From assembly GCF_002096845.1 (NCBI RefSeq), contig NZ_NCVK01000060.1, positions 1 through 64,000 of the forward strand: a stretch of DNA of 64,000 nt, given 5' to 3'. The position numbers and the translations under genes are program-made. Position 1 is the first letter of the stretch, and every line of letters starts with the position of its first letter. The notes under the pieces are model-generated. The model did no database searches, was not told the DNA's origin, and saw nothing but the letters and a program-made list of their open reading frames with translations. Source of the DNA: Streptococcus mitis. GTDB taxonomy: Bacteria > Bacillota > Bacilli > Lactobacillales > Streptococcaceae. This document shows, piece after piece, positions 32,772 through 45,290 of this stretch.

Positions 32772-35222
32772 ATGAAAACGATTGGTAATCGCTATGTTGT
32801 GGTTGATTTAGAGGCAACTAGCACAGGTAGTAAGGCTAAAATTATCCAAGTGGGAATTGTCGTGATTGAGGACGGAAAAATCGTCGATCACTATACGACG
32901 GATGTCAATCCACATGAACCCTTAGATGCTCATATCAAAGAACTGACAGGATTGACAGATCAACGTCTGGCGCAAGCACCTGATTTTTCGCAAGTTGCCA
33001 GAAAAATCTTTGACTTGGTGGAGGATGGGATTTTTGTAGCCCACAATGTTCAGTTTGATGCCAATCTTTTGGCGGAAAATTTATTTTTTGAAGGCTATGA
33101 ACTAAGAAATCCTCGTGTTGACACGGTCGAATTGGCACAAGTCTTTTTCCCAGAACTGGAAAAATATAGTTTGCCGATTTTGTGTCAGGAATTAGGAATT
33201 CCTCTAAAACACGCCCACACAGCCCTTTCAGATGCCCAAGCTACTGCGGAATTCCTCTTATTTTTACGAGAAAAGATGGCCCAGCTTCCGAAAGGTCTCT
33301 TGGAACGCTTGCTGGAAATGGCTGACGCCCTCCTATATGAGTCCTACCTGGTTATTGAAGAAATTTATCGCAACCAATCTATCCTGAGTTCACCAGACTT
33401 GGTCCAAGTTCAAGGACTATATTTCAAGAAACCTGCAACCCCAAATGAGCCACGAAAATTATCTCAAGATTTTTCTAAGAATATTTCTCTGTTGAACCTT
33501 GAAGTGAGGGAGGAGCAAGAAAATTTTGCTAAAGAGGTTGGCTTGCTATTGAAAGATGAGCCTGTCTCATTAATTCAAGCGCCGACAGGAATTGGGAAAA
33601 CTTATGGTTATCTCTTACCCGCTTTGTCCCAAGTAAAAGAGCGTCAAATTGTTCTTAGTGTTCCGACAAAGATTCTTCAAAATCAAATCATGGAAGAAGA
33701 AGGTAAATGCCTCAAGGAAGTGTTCCATATAGATATTCATAGTTTAAAGGGACCACACAATTATCTGAAGTTGGATGCCTTTTATCGTTCCTTGCAGGAA
33801 AGTGATGAAAATCGCTTATTTAGACGCTTTAAAATGCAACTCTTGGTCTGGCTGACTGAGACAGAGACAGGGGATTTGGATGAAATCGGGCAACTCTACC
33901 GTTACCAACATTTTCTAACATATCTTCGTCATGACGGAAATTTATCATCTCAAAGCTTATTTGTGACGGAAGATTTTTGGAAACGTAGTCAAGAAAGGGC
34001 ACAAACCTGCAAGCTTTTAGTGACCAATCATGCCTATCTTGTAACCAGACTTGAAGATAATCCTGAATTCGTCAGTGACTGTTTATTGATTATTGATGAA
34101 GTTCAAAAGATTTTGTTAGCTCTAGAAAATCTGCTTCAAGAGACCTACGATATCCAGTCTATTGTCGATTTGATTGATAAGGCTTTAGTAGGAGAAGAAA
34201 ACAGGGTTCAACAACGAATACTAGAAAGTATTCGCTTTGAGTGCCTCTACTTGATAGAACAATTTCAGTCTGGAAAATCTAAGAAAAATATCTTAGATTC
34301 TCTGGTCAATCTCCACCAGTATTTTTCAGAATTAGAAGTAGAAGGCTTTGAGGAACTGGTTCGCTATTTTACGACTGAAGGTGATTACTGGCTTGAAGCA
34401 ACTGAAACGAGTCAAAAGAAAATTCAGATTTCTTCTACGAAATCAGGCCGTATTCTTCTATCTTCCTTAGTGCCTGATTCATGCCAAGTCTTGGGAGTGT
34501 CGGCCACTCTTGAGATTAGTCAGAGAGTTTCTTTGGCAGACCTGTTAGGCTATCCCGAAGCTAAATTTGTCAAGGTTGAAGCTGGTAAAAAACAGGATCA
34601 AGAAGTGGTCTTGGTCAAAGATTTTCCTCTAGTAACAGAAACTTCCTTAGAAGTCTACGCCAAAGAGGTATCTGATTTGCTGATGGATGTTCAAGCTTTT
34701 CAGCAACCGATTTTAGTTCTCTTTACTGCTAAAGACATGCTTCTAGCAGTATCGGATTTACTTCCAGTTAGCCATCTGGCCCAGTATAAAAATGGCGATG
34801 TTCATCAACTGAAGAAACGCTTTGAAAAAGGAGAACAACAAATCCTGCTTGGTGCAGCAAGTTTCTGGGAGGGAGTTGACTTTTCAAGTCATCCTTTTGT
34901 GCTTCAAGTTGTACCAAGACTTCCTTTCCAAAATCCCCAAGAGCCCTTGACGAAAAAGATCAATCAGGAACTGAATCAAGAAGGGAAAAATGCCTTTTAT
35001 GATTATCAATTGCCGATGGCTATTATTCGTTTAAAACAAGCTTTGGGAAGAAGTATGAGACGCGAACACCAACGTTCCTTAACTCTTATTTTGGATAGGA
35101 GAATTGTCGGAAAGAGATATGGCAAACAAATTGTGACTTCTCTAGCAAAAGAAGCGACTGTTAAAACCGTCTCTCGATCCGAAGTTGATGAGGCTGTTGA
35201 TAAATTTTTAAATGAACTTTGA
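32772..35222 (+). CDS. dinG: DinG-family ATP-dependent helicase/exonuclease
   Basis: The 816-residue protein has an N-terminal DEDDh 3'-5' exonuclease domain (VVDLEATSTG at about residue 10, HNVQFDANLL, HTALSDAQAT). It is fused to an XPD/DinG-type helicase with Walker A APTGIGKTYG, LLIIDEVQK (DExx box), SFWEGVDF and ALGRSMRR near the end. The exonuclease fusion is usual for Firmicute DinG. I do not see the four-Cys iron-sulfur cluster of E. coli DinG, as expected for this subfamily. It acts on DNA repair intermediates. rodA follows 36 bp later. Confidence 0.9.
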   Translation: MKTIGNRYVVVDLEATSTGSKAKIIQVGIVVIEDGKIVDHYTTDVNPHEPLDAHIKELTGLTDQRLAQAPDFSQVARKIFDLVEDGIFVAHNVQFDANLLAENLFFEGYELRNPRVDTVELAQVFFPELEKYSLPILCQELGIPLKHAHTALSDAQATAEFLLFLREKMAQLPKGLLERLLEMADALLYESYLVIEEIYRNQSILSSPDLVQVQGLYFKKPATPNEPRKLSQDFSKNISLLNLEVREEQENFAKEVGLLLKDEPVSLIQAPTGIGKTYGYLLPALSQVKERQIVLSVPTKILQNQIMEEEGKCLKEVFHIDIHSLKGPHNYLKLDAFYRSLQESDENRLFRRFKMQLLVWLTETETGDLDEIGQLYRYQHFLTYLRHDGNLSSQSLFVTEDFWKRSQERAQTCKLLVTNHAYLVTRLEDNPEFVSDCLLIIDEVQKILLALENLLQETYDIQSIVDLIDKALVGEENRVQQRILESIRFECLYLIEQFQSGKSKKNILDSLVNLHQYFSELEVEGFEELVRYFTTEGDYWLEATETSQKKIQISSTKSGRILLSSLVPDSCQVLGVSATLEISQRVSLADLLGYPEAKFVKVEAGKKQDQEVVLVKDFPLVTETSLEVYAKEVSDLLMDVQAFQQPILVLFTAKDMLLAVSDLLPVSHLAQYKNGDVHQLKKRFEKGEQQILLGAASFWEGVDFSSHPFVLQVVPRLPFQNPQEPLTKKINQELNQEGKNAFYDYQLPMAIIRLKQALGRSMRREHQRSLTLILDRRIVGKRYGKQIVTSLAKEATVKTVSRSEVDEAVDKFLNEL

Positions 35223-35258
35223 TAAATAGTATTGTATGAAAGTATAAGGTTAGTATAT

Positions 35259-36482
35259 ATGAAACGTTCTCTCGACTCTAGAGTCGATTATAGTTTGCTC
35301 TTGCCAGTATTTTTTCTACTGGTTATTGGCGTGGTGGCTATCTATATAGCTGTTAGTCATGATTATCCAAATAATATTTTGCCCATTTTAGGGCAGCAGG
35401 TCGCCTGGATCGCCTTGGGGCTTGTGATTGGTTTTATCGTCATGCTCTTTAATACAGAATTTCTTTGGAAAGTGACCCCCTTTCTGTATATTTTAGGCTT
35501 GGGACTCATGGTCTTGCCAATCGTCTTTTATAATCCAAGCCTAGTTGCATCAACGGGTGCCAAAAACTGGGTATCAATAAATGGAATTACCCTATTCCAA
35601 CCGTCAGAATTTATGAAGATATCCTATATCCTCATGTTGGCCCGTGTCATTGTCCAGTTTACAAAAAAACATAAGGAATGGAGACGCACAGTTCCGCTGG
35701 ACTTTTTATTAATTTTTTGGATGATTGTCTTTACCATTCCAGTCCTAGTTCTTTTGGCACTTCAAAGTGACTTGGGGACGGCTTTGGTTTTTGTAGCCAT
35801 TTTCTCAGGAATCGTCTTACTATCAGGAGTTTCTTGGAAAATTATTATTCCAGTATTTGTGACTGCTGTAACAGGAGTTGCTGGCTTCTTAGCCATTTTT
35901 ATCAGTCAGGGTGGTCGGGCTTTTCTCCATCAATTGGGGATGCCGACCTACCAAATCAATCGTATCTTGGCTTGGCTCAATCCATTCGACTTTGCCCAAA
36001 CAACCACTTACCAACAGGCTCAAGGGCAGATTGCCATTGGGAGCGGTGGCTTATTTGGTCAAGGTTTTAATGCTTCGAATCTGCTTATTCCAGTTCGTGA
36101 GTCGGATATGATTTTCACGGTTATCGCAGAAGATTTTGGCTTTATTGGCTCTGTCCTTGTTATTGCTCTTTACCTCATGCTGATTTACCGTATGTTGAAG
36201 ATTACTCTTAAATCAAATAACCAGTTCTACACCTATATTTCTACAGGTTTGATTATGATGTTGCTCTTCCACATCTTTGAGAATATCGGTGCTGTGACGG
36301 GCTTGCTTCCTTTGACTGGGATTCCCTTGCCTTTTATTTCGCAAGGAGGATCGGCTATTATCAGTAACTTGATCGGTGTTGGCTTGCTTCTATCGATGAG
36401 TTATCAAACCAATCTAGCTGAAGAAAAGAGTGGAAAAGTCAGATTCAAGCGAAAAAAGGTTGTATTAAAACGAATCAAATAA
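35259..36482 (+). CDS. rodA: SEDS peptidoglycan glycosyltransferase RodA
   Basis: The 407-residue membrane protein has ten predicted spans. It has the SEDS-family segments TGAKNWVSINGITLFQPSEF, LQSDLGTALVF with the catalytic-type Asp, QGQIAIGSGGLFGQGF and RESDMIFTVIAEDFGFIG. The N-terminus MKRSLDSRVDYS and the dinG-rodA-DJ1-HAD-gyrB neighbourhood fit streptococcal RodA rather than FtsW. It polymerises peripheral peptidoglycan. ATG 35259 is used; the in-frame start at 35232 gives a charged, non-family extension. Confidence 0.88.
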   Translation: MKRSLDSRVDYSLLLPVFFLLVIGVVAIYIAVSHDYPNNILPILGQQVAWIALGLVIGFIVMLFNTEFLWKVTPFLYILGLGLMVLPIVFYNPSLVASTGAKNWVSINGITLFQPSEFMKISYILMLARVIVQFTKKHKEWRRTVPLDFLLIFWMIVFTIPVLVLLALQSDLGTALVFVAIFSGIVLLSGVSWKIIIPVFVTAVTGVAGFLAIFISQGGRAFLHQLGMPTYQINRILAWLNPFDFAQTTTYQQAQGQIAIGSGGLFGQGFNASNLLIPVRESDMIFTVIAEDFGFIGSVLVIALYLMLIYRMLKITLKSNNQFYTYISTGLIMMLLFHIFENIGAVTGLLPLTGIPLPFISQGGSAIISNLIGVGLLLSMSYQTNLAEEKSGKVRFKRKKVVLKRIK

Positions 36483-36492
36483 GGAGAAAATC

Positions 36493-37047
36493 ATGGTTAA
36501 AGTAGCCGTTATGTTAGCTCAGGGCTTTGAAGAAATTGAAGCTTTGACAGTTGTGGATGTTTTGCGTCGTGCCAATATCACTTGTGATATGGTTGGTTTT
36601 GAAGAGCAAGTGACAGGTTCGCACGCAATCCAAGTAAGAGCAGATCGTGTCTTTGAGGGTGATTTATCAGACTATGACATGATTGTTCTTCCTGGAGGGA
36701 TGCCTGGTTCTGCACATTTACGTGATAATCAGGCCTTGATTCAAGAGTTGCAAAGCTTCGAGCAAGAGGGGAAGAAACTGGCAGCTATTTGTGCGGCGCC
36801 AATTGCCCTCAATCAAGCAGGGCTATTGAAAAATAAGCAGTACACTTGCTATGATGGCGTTCAAGAGCAAATCCTTGATGGTCAATATGTCAAGGAAACA
36901 GTAGTGGTAGATGGTCATTTGACAACCAGTCGAGGTCCCTCTACAGCCCTTGCCTTTGCCTACGAGTTGGTGGACCAACTAGGAGGAGACGCAGAGAGTT
37001 TACGAACAGGAATGCTCTATCGAGATGTCTTTGGTAAAAATCAGTAA
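36493..37047 (+). CDS. DJ-1/PfpI (ThiJ) family protein
   Basis: The 184-residue protein has the DJ-1 signatures FEEIEALTVVDVLRRA (early acidic residue) and AAICAAPIAL with the nucleophile-elbow Cys near residue 104, plus the late STALAFA helix. Such proteins act as deglycase/glyoxalase-like or redox-stress proteins; the precise activity is unsettled. It follows rodA by 10 bp with GGAG and ends in a terminator. Confidence 0.88.
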   Translation: MVKVAVMLAQGFEEIEALTVVDVLRRANITCDMVGFEEQVTGSHAIQVRADRVFEGDLSDYDMIVLPGGMPGSAHLRDNQALIQELQSFEQEGKKLAAICAAPIALNQAGLLKNKQYTCYDGVQEQILDGQYVKETVVVDGHLTTSRGPSTALAFAYELVDQLGGDAESLRTGMLYRDVFGKNQ

Positions 37048-37073
37048 AACGGGAGTCAAACTCTCGTTTTTTT
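37046..37073 (+). terminator. Terminator after the DJ-1 family gene
   Basis: AAAACGGGAGT / ACTCTCGTTTT hairpin (loop CAA, one G-T pair) followed by a T run. The stem includes the stop codon. Confidence 0.8.
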
Positions 37074-37116
37074 ATGTGGAAAACTCAGGGAAATCATCGC
37101 TTTTTTCATAAAAAAA

Positions 37117-37125
37117 TGCTATAAT
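37117..37125 (+). promoter_or_regulatory. Extended -10 promoter of the HAD gene
   Basis: TGcTATAAT ends 7 nt before ATG 37133, again predicting a leaderless transcript. The earlier in-frame ATG at 37124 overlaps the -10 box itself and cannot be on the mRNA from this promoter. Confidence 0.65.
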
Positions 37126-37132
37126 GAAGGGT

Positions 37133-39657
<2,525 letters not shown>

Positions 39658-39691
39658 AAAATGGGAAATGGTTCCCATGGTTTAAAAAATA

Positions 39692-39700
39692 TGATATAAT
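39692..39700 (+). promoter_or_regulatory. Extended -10 promoter of ezrA
   Basis: TGaTATAAT lies 35 bp before the ezrA ATG, after a small inverted repeat ATGGGAA/TTCCCAT (39661-39678) that may weakly terminate gyrB transcription. Confidence 0.6.
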
Positions 39701-39735
39701 CATTACGATTGTTTCTAGTATAAAAGGAGTTTAAT

Positions 39736-41463
39736 ATGTCTAATGGACAACTAATTTATCTAATGGTTGCGATTGCAGTCATTTTGATTCTGGCTTATGT
39801 GGCAGCTATTTTTCTACGCAAGCGAAACGTAAGTAGATTAACAGGTCTTGAAGAAAGAAAAGAACAGCTCTATAATCTTCCTGTTAATGATGAGGTCGAA
39901 GCAGTAAAAAATATGCACTTGATTGGACAAAGTCAGGTGACTTTCCGTGAATGGAATCAAAAATGGGTTGATTTATCTCTTAATTCTTTTGCCGATATTG
40001 AAAATAATCTTTTCGAGGCAGAAGGATACAATAACTCATTCCGTTTTTTCAAAGCGAGTCATCAAATTGATCAAATCGAGAGTCAAATTACCTTGATTGA
40101 AGAAGATATTGCGGCAATTCGCAATGCCTTGGCAGACTTGGAGAAACAAGAGTCTAAAAATAGTGGACGTGTTCTTCATACCTTGGACTTGTTTGAAGAG
40201 TTGCAACACCGAGTTGCTGATCATTCTGAAGAATATGGCCAAGGTTTGTCTGAAATTGAAAAACAATTGGAAAATATCCAATCCGAGTTTTCTCAGTTTG
40301 TAACTTTAAATTCGTCAGGTGACCCAGTAGAAGCTGCTGTGATTTTGGATAATGCTGAAAATCATATCTTGGCTTTAACGCATATTGTTGATCGTATACC
40401 AGCAATTGTAGCAACATTATCTAAAGACCTACCTGATCAGCTGGAAGATTTAGAAGATGGCTACCGTAAGCTTTTAGATGCTAATTATCATTTTTCTGAG
40501 ACAGATATTGAAGCGCGTTTCCAACTGCTTTATGAAGCTCTCAAGAAAAATCATGAGAATATTGCGAAACTAGAATTGGATAATGCAGAGTACGAAAATA
40601 CTCAAATCCAAGAAGAGATTAATGCACTTTATGATATCTTTACAAGAGAAATTGCGGCACAGAAAGTAGTAGAAGGTTTAGTAGCAACACTTCCTACTTA
40701 TCTTCAACACATGAAGGAAAATAATGCTTTATTGATAGAAGACATTGAGCGTTTGAGTAAAAGTTATTTACTTTCTGAATCGGATGCAAGTCATGTTCGT
40801 CGTTTACAGTCCGAATTAGAAAGTTTTGAGACTGCTATTATTGAGGCAACTTCAAATCAAGATGAACCAACTCAAGCATATTCAATTCTTGAAGAAAATC
40901 TTGAATCTTTACAGGAAAATCTTAAAGAGATTGAAGATGAACAGATTTCAGTTAGTGAGCGTCTTGCACGAGTTGAGAAAGATGATATCAATGCACGTCA
41001 AAAAGCAAATGTATATGTTAATCGTCTCCATACAATTAAGAGATATATGGAAAAACGGAACCTACCTGGTATTCCACAAACTTTCTTGAAGTTATTCTTT
41101 ACAGCAAGTAATAATACGGAAGATCTAATGGCTGAATTAGAGCAAAACTTAGTCAATATAGAATCGGTTAACCGTATTCTTGAAATTGCAACGAAGGATA
41201 TGGAGGAGCTTGAGGCGGAAACTTATAATATTGTACAGTATGCAACCTTGACAGAACAACTATTGCAATATTCTAACCGCTACCGCTCATTTGATGAACG
41301 CATTCAAGAAGCCTTTAATGAAGCTTTAGATATTTTTGAAAAAGAATTTGATTATCGCGCTTCATTTGACAAGATTTCTCAAGCATTGGAAGTGGCAGAG
41401 CCTGGTGTAACCAACCGCTTTGTTACCTCATATGAGAAAACACGTGAAACAATTCGTTTCTAA
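39736..41463 (+). CDS. ezrA: Septation ring regulator EzrA
   Basis: The 575-residue protein has one N-terminal membrane helix (about residues 5-27) and then about 540 residues of spectrin-like coiled coil, matching EzrA in size and topology. It links FtsZ to the division and cell-wall machinery at mid-cell. AAGGAG precedes the ATG. It stands alone between its own promoter and terminator, directly after gyrB, as in pneumococci. Confidence 0.92.
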   Translation: MSNGQLIYLMVAIAVILILAYVAAIFLRKRNVSRLTGLEERKEQLYNLPVNDEVEAVKNMHLIGQSQVTFREWNQKWVDLSLNSFADIENNLFEAEGYNNSFRFFKASHQIDQIESQITLIEEDIAAIRNALADLEKQESKNSGRVLHTLDLFEELQHRVADHSEEYGQGLSEIEKQLENIQSEFSQFVTLNSSGDPVEAAVILDNAENHILALTHIVDRIPAIVATLSKDLPDQLEDLEDGYRKLLDANYHFSETDIEARFQLLYEALKKNHENIAKLELDNAEYENTQIQEEINALYDIFTREIAAQKVVEGLVATLPTYLQHMKENNALLIEDIERLSKSYLLSESDASHVRRLQSELESFETAIIEATSNQDEPTQAYSILEENLESLQENLKEIEDEQISVSERLARVEKDDINARQKANVYVNRLHTIKRYMEKRNLPGIPQTFLKLFFTASNNTEDLMAELEQNLVNIESVNRILEIATKDMEELEAETYNIVQYATLTEQLLQYSNRYRSFDERIQEAFNEALDIFEKEFDYRASFDKISQALEVAEPGVTNRFVTSYEKTRETIRF

Positions 41464-41469
41464 AATAAT

Positions 41470-41512
41470 AAAAAGATTTGATTGTGTGAGAAGCAGAATC
41501 AAATCTTTTTTA
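41470..41512 (+). terminator. Terminator of ezrA
   Basis: AAAAAGATTTGATT (41470-41483) pairs perfectly with AATCAAATCTTTTT (41497-41510). Confidence 0.85.
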
Positions 41513-41516
41513 TAGT

Positions 41517-41667
41517 AATACTCATCAAAAATCTCTTCAAACCACGTCAGCTTCACCTTGCCTTATATATGCCATTGCTTTCGTCAGTTTTATCTGCAGC
41601 TTCAAAGTTATGCTTTGAGCAACCTGTGGCTAGCTTTCTAGTTTGCTCTTTGATTTTCATTGAGTAT
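41517..41667 (+). repeat. Decayed BOX element (boxA-boxB-boxC)
   Basis: AATACTCATCAAAAATCTC begins boxA. One diverged boxB (CTTTCGTCAGTTTTATCTG region) and boxC ending GATTTTCATTGAGTATT follow. Its boxC carries TTGCTC, the more common form. Confidence 0.85.
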
Positions 41668-41698
41668 TACTTCATTTTTTCCGATCCTCTCTATCCCC

Positions 41699-41815
41699 CA
41701 CCTCAAAACAGTGCTTTGAAGTGACTTCGTCAGTATTATCTGTAGCTTTAAATCTGTACTTTGAGAAACTATTGCCTAGCTGCCTAGTTTGCTCTTTGAT
41801 TTTTCATTGATTAGC
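41699..41815 (+). repeat. Partial second BOX copy lacking boxA
   Basis: ACCTCAAAACAGTGCTTTGA, then one boxB-like unit, then boxC-like TAGTTTGCTCTTTGATTTTTC. It lies in tandem about 30 bp after the first copy, suggesting an array that has lost parts. Confidence 0.75.
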
Positions 41816-41834
41816 AATAGACTTCAAAATTATA

Positions 41835-41884
41835 AAAACGCATAATACAGGTGTAGAAAAACTTGCTACTATGCGTTTTATTAT
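41835..41884. terminator. Hairpin between BOX elements and the DUF1827 gene
   Basis: AAAACGCATA (41835-41844) pairs with TATGCGTTTT (41870-41879). It probably ends the minus-strand DUF1827 transcript and may work in both directions. The arm sequence is shared with the hairpin at 52632-52679. Confidence 0.65.
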
Positions 41885-41933
41885 GGAAAGACTTACTGGA
41901 CTTTTTCTTGAATCGAGTTTTTACTCAACTTCT

Positions 41934-42233
41934 TTACTTGGTTGGAATCGAAATCCCAATTAATTTTTCTGAGTAGAGTGTTTTGATATTGGCATCATCA
42001 ATAGAGTCCTTATCAATTTTACGTTTCAAGAAAAACTCTTGGATGGCTTCGATTTCAGTTTCTCGAATAGCACGGTGTTTATTTGAGATGAGGATTTCAT
42101 AGTGAAGCGGAGCTTGGGTAAAAATAACATCTGTATTTCCAGCAGAATAGACCTCAACAAGGGTTGCATCTGTACTCTCTAGCTGGCCTTTTACAAGTTG
42201 CGAGTGTGAGTTTGTCGTATTGATAAGCTTCAT
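41934..42233 (-). CDS. DUF1827 family protein
   Basis: The 99-residue protein (MKLINTTNSHSQLVKGQL...) matches the DUF1827 family (PF08860) of lactic acid bacteria in length and position. It has no membrane segment or known motif. GGAGG stands before the ATG. It lies 58 bp downstream of the NUDIX gene, in the same direction. Function unknown. Confidence 0.75.
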   Translation of the reverse strand: MKLINTTNSHSQLVKGQLESTDATLVEVYSAGNTDVIFTQAPLHYEILISNKHRAIRETEIEAIQEFFLKRKIDKDSIDDANIKTLYSEKLIGISIPTK

Positions 42234-42291
42234 AATATTTCCTCCGATTTTCTAATTCTATTATAGCACTTTTTGGATAAAGTAGCTTGGT

Positions 42292-42744
42292 TTAGTCAAT
42301 CTTATGCTGTTTTTTCCAAGATTGGATGGCCCATTTATGGCTACCACGTTTAAGATTTTTAATAGCCTCGTCGATAGGGAACCAGGCAATATGATTAAAG
42401 TCTTCTAGTGGTTTTTGAACTTCCTTGAAAGAAGTAGCTTCATAGAGGTAGGCAGGATTGTAGTAGTAGGTATCACGGTGACGAGAGTAGAAATATTCGT
42501 CAGCTTGTCCGTAATAGACACCAATTTCAGCTGTGAATCCAAGCTCTTCAATCAATTCGCGTTTTAGGGCTTCCTGATGATTTTCCCCTGCTTCAATTTC
42601 GCCACCTGGTAAGAACCAAGCACCATTAGGAGCTTGAACTAAAACTATTTGTTTTTGTTCAGCGTCAGGGATAACTGCATACACTCCATAGCGTGCAACA
42701 TAGTCTGTATTCGCTTTTTTTTCTCCGAAAGTTGGGTTTGCCAT
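42292..42744 (-). CDS. NUDIX hydrolase
   Basis: The product of about 150 residues contains the complete Nudix box GEIEAGENHQEALKRELIEE (Gx5Ex7REUxEExGU) at about residues 51-70, so it should hydrolyse a nucleoside diphosphate linked to another group. ATG 42744 (MANPTFGEKKANTDY) is preferred, with GAGGAAA 8 nt upstream; the longer in-frame start at 42807 has no such site. Its substrate cannot be read from the sequence. Confidence 0.88.
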   Translation of the reverse strand: MANPTFGEKKANTDYVARYGVYAVIPDAEQKQIVLVQAPNGAWFLPGGEIEAGENHQEALKRELIEELGFTAEIGVYYGQADEYFYSRHRDTYYYNPAYLYEATSFKEVQKPLEDFNHIAWFPIDEAIKNLKRGSHKWAIQSWKKQHKID

Positions 42745-42827
42745 TGCATTTTCCTCATTATCTAGTATCGTTATTATTATCATAATGGACAAAGGGCAAG
42801 CTGTCAAGAAATTACAGTTATTTTAGT

Positions 42828-42868
42828 AAAAAAGAAGCAGAAACATTTCACTTTCTACTCCTTTTTTA
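42828..42868 (-). terminator. Terminator of clpE
   Basis: On the minus strand GGAGTAGAAA pairs with TTTCTGCTTC (G-U pairs allowed), followed by six T residues. Confidence 0.7.
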
Positions 42869-42874
42869 TAGAAT

Positions 42875-45133
42875 TTATTTTTCTGTTTCAGAAGTTTTCA
42901 CTTCAGCTTTTTTGGCAGATTTGATTTGAATCTTGCCCTTGCTGGTCATAACTGCCTTGAGGTCTTTTTCGCTTGGATTTTCAAGGTAGTAGTCAGTGAT
43001 TGCGTCCTCAATATAGTCTTGAATAGTACGACGAAGTGGGCGTGCTCCCATTTTTGGATCATAACCTAGGTCAACCAACTTTTCCTTGACCTTGTCAGTC
43101 ACATCGAGATGAATGTTGTTGCTATAAAGACGTTTGTTAACGTCTGCTAGCATAAGCTCGACAATCTGAAGGAGGTTATCTTTGCTGAGAGCCTTAAATT
43201 CGATAATGCCATCAAAACGGTTCATAAACTCTGGGCTAAAGAAGTTACCGAGTTCACCGAGAACAGAGTTGGTACGTCCTTCTCTAGCAGCCCCAAATCC
43301 AACGCTGGCTTCTGCCTTACCTGTACCTGCATTTGAAGTCATGATGATGATGGCATCCTTGAAGCTAACGGTACGTCCTTGCCCATCTGTCAAACGACCA
43401 TCGTCCAAGACCTGGAGGAACATGTGCATAACATCTGGATGGGCTTTCTCTACTTCATCCAAGAGAATAAGAGAATATGGATTGCGGCGAACTTTTTCAG
43501 TTAATTGCCCAGCCTCATCGTAGCCAACATAACCTGGAGGGGCACCGACCAACTTAGCTACGCTGTGTTTTTCCATGTATTCGCTCATGTCAAAGCGAAT
43601 CATGCTATCAGCAGAACCAAAGAGTTCGATAGCTAATTGTTTGGAAAGTTCTGTCTTACCGACCCCAGTTGGTCCGACGAAGAGGAAGCTTCCGATTGGG
43701 CGGTTAGGCGTACCGAGACCGACACGATTCCGGCGAATAGCCTTGGCAATCTTATCGACAGCATCATCCTGTCCAATAACATGAGACTTGAGATCTTCGG
43801 CTAGATGGATGAGTTGAGATTGTTCTTTCTCTTTCAAATCGCCAACAGGAATATTGGTTTTCTGCTCGATAATGTGCTCAATGGTTTTCTCACTGATGAT
43901 AGGAGTATCCTGGTCTGTGACCTTTTTCTTTTGCATTTCCTTATACTTGGCAATCTGGTCGCGGAAATAAGCCGCCTTCTCAAAATCTTCCTCTCGTGTA
44001 GCTTGAGATTTGAGATTTTCAGCCTCAATCAAGCGCTGATCGATCACTTTAGGATCTACAAAATTCAAGGTCAAGTTCATCTTAGAACCAGCTTCATCTA
44101 GGAGGTCAATGGCCTTGTCAGGTAAGAAGCGATCTTGGATGTAGCGATTGGAAAGAGTTGCAGCTGCTTCAATCGCAGCATCGGTATACTGAACGTGGTG
44201 GTAGTCTTCGTATTTCTTTTGAATTCCTTTGAGGATAGTGATTGTTTCTTCCACTGTTGGTTCATCGACTTTGACAGGCTGCATTCGACGCTCTAGGGCA
44301 GCATCCTTTTCAATGATACGGTATTCATTAAGGGTAGTAGCGCCGACCAGTTGCAGTTCACCACGGGCAAGGGCTGGTTTGAGGATATTTCCTGCATCCA
44401 TATTGCCATCGCCCGCAGAACCAGCACCGACAATTTCATGGATTTCATCGATAAAGAGGATGATATCCTCACGTTTGCGAATTTCTTCCATGAGCTTTTG
44501 CATACGTTCTTCAAATTGTCCACGGATACCCGTTCCTTGAACCAGGCTAACTACATCCAGACGTATGACTTGTTTACCTTGGAGTTTATGTGGAACATTG
44601 CCATCAACTATTTTCTGAGCTAGACCTTCGACAACGGCCGTTTTTCCGACACCAGGTTCACCGATAAGAACAGGATTATTCTTGGTTCTACGATTGAGAA
44701 TCTCGATGACACGAATAATCTCATCATCGCGTCCAATAACGGGGTCGATATCGCCACGACGAGCAATCTCAGTTACATTGATACCAAATTCTTCTAGCAG
44801 GCCTTTTTCTTGGCTTGGAGGCGGAGTTTGAGCAGATCCACGATTTTGGGAACCATAACCGCCATTTCCACCATAACCTCCACCTGATTGGGTTGGGGGA
44901 GTAGGAGGAGTGTTGTTAGAAGGTCTGAAATTGTTTAGATCATTGAAGAAATCACCAAAAGGATCAAAGTCACGATTGTTCAGATCCGTCATACCTTTAA
45001 AGAGGCTATTGTTAGGATCTGTCTTGATAATCTTATAGCAGTTTTGACAGAGGTCAATTTGTTTTTGCTTTCCATTAAGATTGGTATAAAGATGAATTGT
45101 TGAGTCATTGATTTTACAGTTTTGACAAAGCAT
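42875..45133 (-). CDS. clpE: ATP-dependent Clp protease ATPase ClpE
   Basis: The 752-residue Hsp100 protein has the ClpE-specific N-terminal zinc finger (CQNC ... CQNC, residues about 3-33), a Gly/Pro-rich linker, AAA+ domain 1 (GEPGVGKT), a UVR motif ([14 protein letters not shown]), and AAA+ domain 2 ([20 protein letters not shown]). It unfolds substrates for ClpP during heat and other protein stress. It is transcribed on the minus strand from a promoter overlapped downstream by a CtsR operator. Confidence 0.96.
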   Translation of the reverse strand: MLCQNCKINDSTIHLYTNLNGKQKQIDLCQNCYKIIKTDPNNSLFKGMTDLNNRDFDPFGDFFNDLNNFRPSNNTPPTPPTQSGGGYGGNGGYGSQNRGSAQTPPPSQEKGLLEEFGINVTEIARRGDIDPVIGRDDEIIRVIEILNRRTKNNPVLIGEPGVGKTAVVEGLAQKIVDGNVPHKLQGKQVIRLDVVSLVQGTGIRGQFEERMQKLMEEIRKREDIILFIDEIHEIVGAGSAGDGNMDAGNILKPALARGELQLVGATTLNEYRIIEKDAALERRMQPVKVDEPTVEETITILKGIQKKYEDYHHVQYTDAAIEAAATLSNRYIQDRFLPDKAIDLLDEAGSKMNLTLNFVDPKVIDQRLIEAENLKSQATREEDFEKAAYFRDQIAKYKEMQKKKVTDQDTPIISEKTIEHIIEQKTNIPVGDLKEKEQSQLIHLAEDLKSHVIGQDDAVDKIAKAIRRNRVGLGTPNRPIGSFLFVGPTGVGKTELSKQLAIELFGSADSMIRFDMSEYMEKHSVAKLVGAPPGYVGYDEAGQLTEKVRRNPYSLILLDEVEKAHPDVMHMFLQVLDDGRLTDGQGRTVSFKDAIIIMTSNAGTGKAEASVGFGAAREGRTNSVLGELGNFFSPEFMNRFDGIIEFKALSKDNLLQIVELMLADVNKRLYSNNIHLDVTDKVKEKLVDLGYDPKMGARPLRRTIQDYIEDAITDYYLENPSEKDLKAVMTSKGKIQIKSAKKAEVKTSETEK

Positions 45134-45173
45134 ACATCTACCTCATTTCTTTCTTTAGCCTGACCTGTTTAAT

Positions 45174-45190
45174 GGTCAAAAATAGTCAAA
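45174..45190 (-). promoter_or_regulatory. CtsR operator of clpE
   Basis: GGTCAAA-AAT-AGTCAAA matches the CtsR direct-repeat heptads exactly (RGTCAAANANRGTCAAA). It lies just downstream of the clpE -10 box, where repressor binding would block elongation. Confidence 0.88.
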
Positions 45191-45203
45191 TTTCTATACT
45201 CTC

Positions 45204-45231
45204 ATTATAACAGGATTGGGGTGTAAAGCAA
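45204..45231 (-). promoter_or_regulatory. clpE promoter
   Basis: On the minus strand TTGCTT, 16-bp spacer, TGtTATAAT (extended -10 at 45204-45212). The -35 is weak. Confidence 0.7.
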
Positions 45232-45290
45232 GTAAAAAGATTGCAGCTTTGAGAAGTTGTTACAATGAAAATCTTCGTGGATTTGGACTA

